19,653 bases of DNA from Candidatus Binatia bacterium. GTDB lineage: Bacteria > Desulfobacterota_B > Binatia > UBA9968 > JAJDTQ01. Of this stretch, positions 17,117 through 19,653 are shown piece by piece. The notes below the pieces were generated by a model. The model had not been told where the DNA came from. It was given only the letters and a program-made list of their open reading frames with translations, and made no database searches. Positions within the stretch are counted from its first letter, which is position 1; every line of letters begins with the position of its first letter. The translations under genes were made by a program, and so were the position numbers. The stretch spans positions 1 through 19,653 of the forward strand of contig JAJDTQ010000085.1 in NCBI GenBank assembly GCA_022827045.1. Direction: 5' to 3'.

Positions 17117-18442
17117 ATGGACATGTCGCGCTACGCGGAACGGCGTGAAGCCTTCGTCAAGACCATGGGCGATGGGGTGGCCATCATCCCGGCCGCGCCC
17201 CAGTCGACCCGGTCGAACGATGTGGAATACCGGTACCGGCAGGACAACGACCTTCTCTACCTGACCGGCTTTCCCGAGCCCAACTGCCTCTGTGTGCTGT
17301 CGCCGGGGCACGACTCCGAGCGTTTCATCCTCTTCGTGCAGCCGCGGGACCGTGAAAAGGAGACCTGGACCGGAAAGCGCTACGGCATCGACGGCGCCCG
17401 GGAGGTGTTCGGAGCGGACGCGGCCTATGCCATCGACCAGGTGCGGGAGGTCCTGCCGGCGCATCTGGCGGAGACCGACGCGGTCCACTTCGCGCCGGGC
17501 CGGGACGAGCGCATGAACGCCCTGATTCAGGGTTTGATAGACGGCAGCCGGTCGGGGCGCGCCCGTACCGGCCGGGGCGTGGTGTCGCTGGTGGACCCGG
17601 GCGCGATTCTCCACGAAATGCGCCTTCACAAGTCAACCGCGGAACTGAACCTCATGCGCGAGGCGGCGGCCGCCTCCGCCCGCGCCCATGCGGCGGCCGT
17701 GCGGGCGGTTCGCGACGGTAGCTTCGAGTACGAACTGGAGGCGCTGCTGGAGTACCACTTCCGTGCCGCCGGCGGGTCGGGCCCGGCCTATCCGTCCATC
17801 GTCGCCTCCGGCGCCAACGCGACGATCCTTCACTACACGCAGAATGACCGCCGCATGCGGGACGGCGACCTGGTGCTCATCGATGCCGGCGCGGAGTTCG
17901 ACGGCTACTGCTCGGACGTGACGCGCACGTTCCCGGTCGGGGCGGGCTACTCCCCGCCTCAGCGGCGCATCTACGAAATCGTCCTGCGGGCGCAGAAGGA
18001 AGCCATCGCCACGGTTCGTCCGGGCGCGTCCATGGAGGCCGTCCACCAACGGGCCACCGAGGTGCTGGTGGACGGCTTGCTCGAAATCGGCCTCCTGTCG
18101 GGGGAGGCCGGCGAGCTCATCGAGAAGGGCGCGCACACCCGGTTCTACATGCACCGCACCGGCCACTGGCTGGGCCTGGACGTGCACGACGTGGGACGCT
18201 ACCGGGTGGACGGCGCCTCACGTCCGTTGGAGCCCGGAATGGTCCTCACCGTGGAGCCGGGTCTCTATATCGCTGAAGACCTGGAGGACGTGAACGGCGA
18301 ATATCTCGGTATCGGCGTCCGCATCGAAGACGACGTCGTGGTCACCGAGTCCGGGCACGAGGTCCTGTCGGCCGCCATCCTCAAGGAAGTCGACGACATC
18401 GAAGCCATCCGCAAGGAGGCGCTGGCGACCGTATCGGCGTGA
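17117..18442 (+). CDS. pepP: Xaa-Pro aminopeptidase (aminopeptidase P, M24B)
   Basis: Cytoplasmic dinuclear-metal peptidase removing an N-terminal residue followed by proline. 441 residues, equal to the Escherichia coli PepP length. The N-terminal creatinase-like domain (1-170) includes NDVEYRYRQDNDLLYLTGF. The pita-bread catalytic domain has all five metal ligands: Asp256 (VLIDAGAEF), Asp267 (CSDVTRTFPV), His350 (HRTGHWLGLDVHD), Glu380 (LTVEPGLY) and Glu404 (GVRIEDD). The start at 17117 has AAGGAA about 8 bases upstream; ATG 17123 is a close alternative. It stands alone, divergent from the esterase and convergent with the small CxxC gene 45 bases beyond its stop. Confidence 0.96.
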   Translation: MDMSRYAERREAFVKTMGDGVAIIPAAPQSTRSNDVEYRYRQDNDLLYLTGFPEPNCLCVLSPGHDSERFILFVQPRDREKETWTGKRYGIDGAREVFGADAAYAIDQVREVLPAHLAETDAVHFAPGRDERMNALIQGLIDGSRSGRARTGRGVVSLVDPGAILHEMRLHKSTAELNLMREAAAASARAHAAAVRAVRDGSFEYELEALLEYHFRAAGGSGPAYPSIVASGANATILHYTQNDRRMRDGDLVLIDAGAEFDGYCSDVTRTFPVGAGYSPPQRRIYEIVLRAQKEAIATVRPGASMEAVHQRATEVLVDGLLEIGLLSGEAGELIEKGAHTRFYMHRTGHWLGLDVHDVGRYRVDGASRPLEPGMVLTVEPGLYIAEDLEDVNGEYLGIGVRIEDDVVVTESGHEVLSAAILKEVDDIEAIRKEALATVSA

Positions 18443-18487
18443 CGGAGGGGCCGGTAAACGCGCTTCGAGCCCCCGTGGCGTTCCCGC

Positions 18488-18673
18488 TCACTCGCAGCCG
18501 AGGCAGCGGATGGTCTCGAAGATCACGCTCTCGTCACCCGCGGTACGGGCATGGTCCAGCACCACGCGAAGGGCCTTGGAGGGGTCCGGGAGCTGGTACT
18601 TCGTGGCCATCTCCTGCAGCCATTCCTGCTGTACTCGCTCAATCTCCAGGCTCGCGTTGATCTTGTCCTTCAT
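18488..18673 (-). CDS. Small conserved-looking protein with C-terminal CxxC
   Basis: 61 residues from the ATG at 18673, supported by AAGGAAGGAGC just upstream. MKDKINASLEIERVQQEWLQ, then EMATKYQLPDPSKALRVVLDHA, looks like a short strand followed by two helices, reminiscent of ribbon-helix-helix DNA-binding proteins. The end, ETIRCLGCE, has Cys57 and Cys60 as a possible metal or redox pair. I do not recognise a named family. It lies 38 bases after the phosphohexomutase stop in the same direction, probably in one operon. A longer frame back to 18859 runs through the mutase gene in another phase and is rejected. Confidence 0.72.
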   Translation of the reverse strand: MKDKINASLEIERVQQEWLQEMATKYQLPDPSKALRVVLDHARTAGDESVIFETIRCLGCE

Positions 18674-18711
18674 TGAATGCTCCTTCCTTGTCTCGGGCCG
18701 TCCGGAGTCGG

Positions 18712-19653
18712 CTACCCGGCCGCCCACTCGCCAAGCTCTTCCACCAGCGTCATCCGGGGGTCGCGACGCCACTCCCCGCAGAGCCATGCCAGCGCCGGTT
18801 TCAGCGCCGGCAGGGGGTCCGCGGCCGGGGTCATCGCCGCCGTGTCCCGGCGCAGCCACTGCAACAGTTCGTCCATGTCGGCGAACCTTCCGCTACCCAT
18901 TGCTTCCCGCAGCCGCGGCACGGTTTCCGTGGCGAAACGTTGCTTGTTCTCCAGGTCGATGATGTCCGGGAGCAGCAGCGCCGGCTCGTCGAGCGAGATG
19001 TCGATGCGCGCGAGCAACTCGTTGTAGAGGGATCGCGCCACCCGCTCCGCCTTGCCCCGTACCCGTTCAAGCAGGTCGGTCCCGGCGGCGTCAAGGGGCT
19101 CGCCGTCCGGCAACAGTTGGCAGTAAAGCTTCAGCTTGGGTTCGGTGCCGGACGGCCGCACGGTGATGACGAACTGGTCGGTGTGGGCCTGGAGCACGTT
19201 CCGCGGCAGCCGGTCGGTGTCGCTGGCGATGGGGCCAAAGCGCTCGGGATCCCAGTAGTCCGTGAAACGTCGCACCGCCTGTCCGGCCAGCTCCGTGGGG
19301 GGCACTTCCCGGAGGCTGGCCATGATCCGGTCCTTTTTTCGCGTTCCTTCGGCGCCCGCCAGCGTGATGCCGCGGTTGACGTTGTCGTAACCTCCCAGCT
19401 CCCGGAGCATGTCGACGTAGTAGTCCAGCATGGTCCGGTCCTCGTCCAGCAGCCTCTGGTAGAGGGCCGCCAGGAACATGCAGGCAGGTGTCGCGTCCTT
19501 GTCGCGGATGCCGGGTGCCATGACCACGCCGTGGCTCTCCTCGGCGGCGAGCACCAGGTCGTGCGGCGAGCACGTGATTTCCTTGTAGCGGCCTGACCGC
19601 TCCAGGGTCTTGAGCACGTCCGCCACGTACTTGAACCCCACCAGCAGGTCGTC
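18712..19653 (-). CDS. Phosphohexomutase (phosphoglucomutase/phosphomannomutase family), N-terminus outside window
   Basis: 313 C-terminal residues; the frame is open to the right edge. It interconverts sugar 1- and 6-phosphates through a phosphoserine in the missing N-terminal half. Visible: VGFKYVADVL, the sugar-binding loop AAEESHG (37-42 of this fragment) and phosphate-binding loop TVRPSGTEPKLK (164-175) in domain 4. GFKY and the spacing fit the long phospho-sugar mutase type (roughly 550-600 residues) rather than the short ManB/GlmM type. After domain 4 (about residue 215) there is an extra helical segment of about 100 residues ending EELGEWAAG. It is followed by the 61-residue CxxC gene. 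Confidence 0.92.
   Translation of the reverse strand, partial: DDLLVGFKYVADVLKTLERSGRYKEITCSPHDLVLAAEESHGVVMAPGIRDKDATPACMFLAALYQRLLDEDRTMLDYYVDMLRELGGYDNVNRGITLAGAEGTRKKDRIMASLREVPPTELAGQAVRRFTDYWDPERFGPIASDTDRLPRNVLQAHTDQFVITVRPSGTEPKLKLYCQLLPDGEPLDAAGTDLLERVRGKAERVARSLYNELLARIDISLDEPALLLPDIIDLENKQRFATETVPRLREAMGSGRFADMDELLQWLRRDTAAMTPAADPLPALKPALAWLCGEWRRDPRMTLVEELGEWAAG

Noticed and set aside
16912..17124. N-terminal extension of the esterase by 71 residues
   Set aside because: The extension overlaps the divergent aminopeptidase start, is not protein-like, and a GGAGGAA ribosome site precedes ATG 16911.
18443..18487. Possible terminator between the convergent aminopeptidase and small CxxC gene
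   Set aside because: No stem followed by a T-tract is visible in these 45 bases.

Overview
The window is GC-rich, gene-dense DNA from a free-living Gram-negative bacterium. That reading rests on a secreted TAXI-type TRAP binding protein, a lipobox lipoprotein, strong GGAGG-type ribosome sites and a proteobacteria-style palindromic repeat (the type whose translation reads 'SFPRKRES' or 'RIPAFAGMT'). The gene mix (TAXI-TRAP, glutamine-synthetase-like ligase, luciferase-like monooxygenase, SDR, esterases) resembles metabolically versatile uncultured lineages of soil or marine/sponge origin. I cannot assign a taxon from the sequence alone.

Left block (1-7988). A TAXI-family solute-binding protein (minus strand, last few residues outside the window) is divergent from a plus-strand series: glutamine synthetase-like ligase, class I glutamine amidotransferase-like hydrolase of the PuuD/C26 type, SDR oxidoreductase, and full-length cobalamin-dependent methionine synthase MetH. 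The first two form the ligase and hydrolase ends of a gamma-glutamyl-amine (Puu-like) pathway. The two genes expected between them, PuuB and PuuC, are absent here.

Middle block (8150-12391, minus). One 1413-residue predicted lipoprotein fills 4.2 kb. It carries a metzincin-like zinc protease domain (HEIGHVLG plus a Met-turn). A second copy of that domain follows, in which every zinc ligand has been replaced. Three repeats resembling the beta-barrel half of transferrin-binding-protein-like lipoproteins are interspersed. This is the most unusual object in the window.

Right-middle block (12720-16911, minus). Five tightly spaced genes, probably largely co-transcribed, run 16911 to 12720: esterase/kynurenine-formamidase-like hydrolase, SH3-coiled-coil-TM membrane protein, LLM flavin monooxygenase, alpha/beta hydrolase with a Cys instead of Ser at the nucleophile elbow (overlapping the LLM gene by ATGA), and a secreted TPR protein. 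The LLM-hydrolase pair looks like an oxidation-then-hydrolysis module of unknown substrate.

Right edge (17117-19653). Xaa-Pro aminopeptidase (PepP type) on the plus strand converges on a minus-strand pair: a 61-residue CxxC protein and, upstream of it, an edge-truncated phosphohexomutase with an extra helical C-terminus of about 100 residues.

No RNA genes, CRISPR arrays, insertion sequences or phage genes were recognised.
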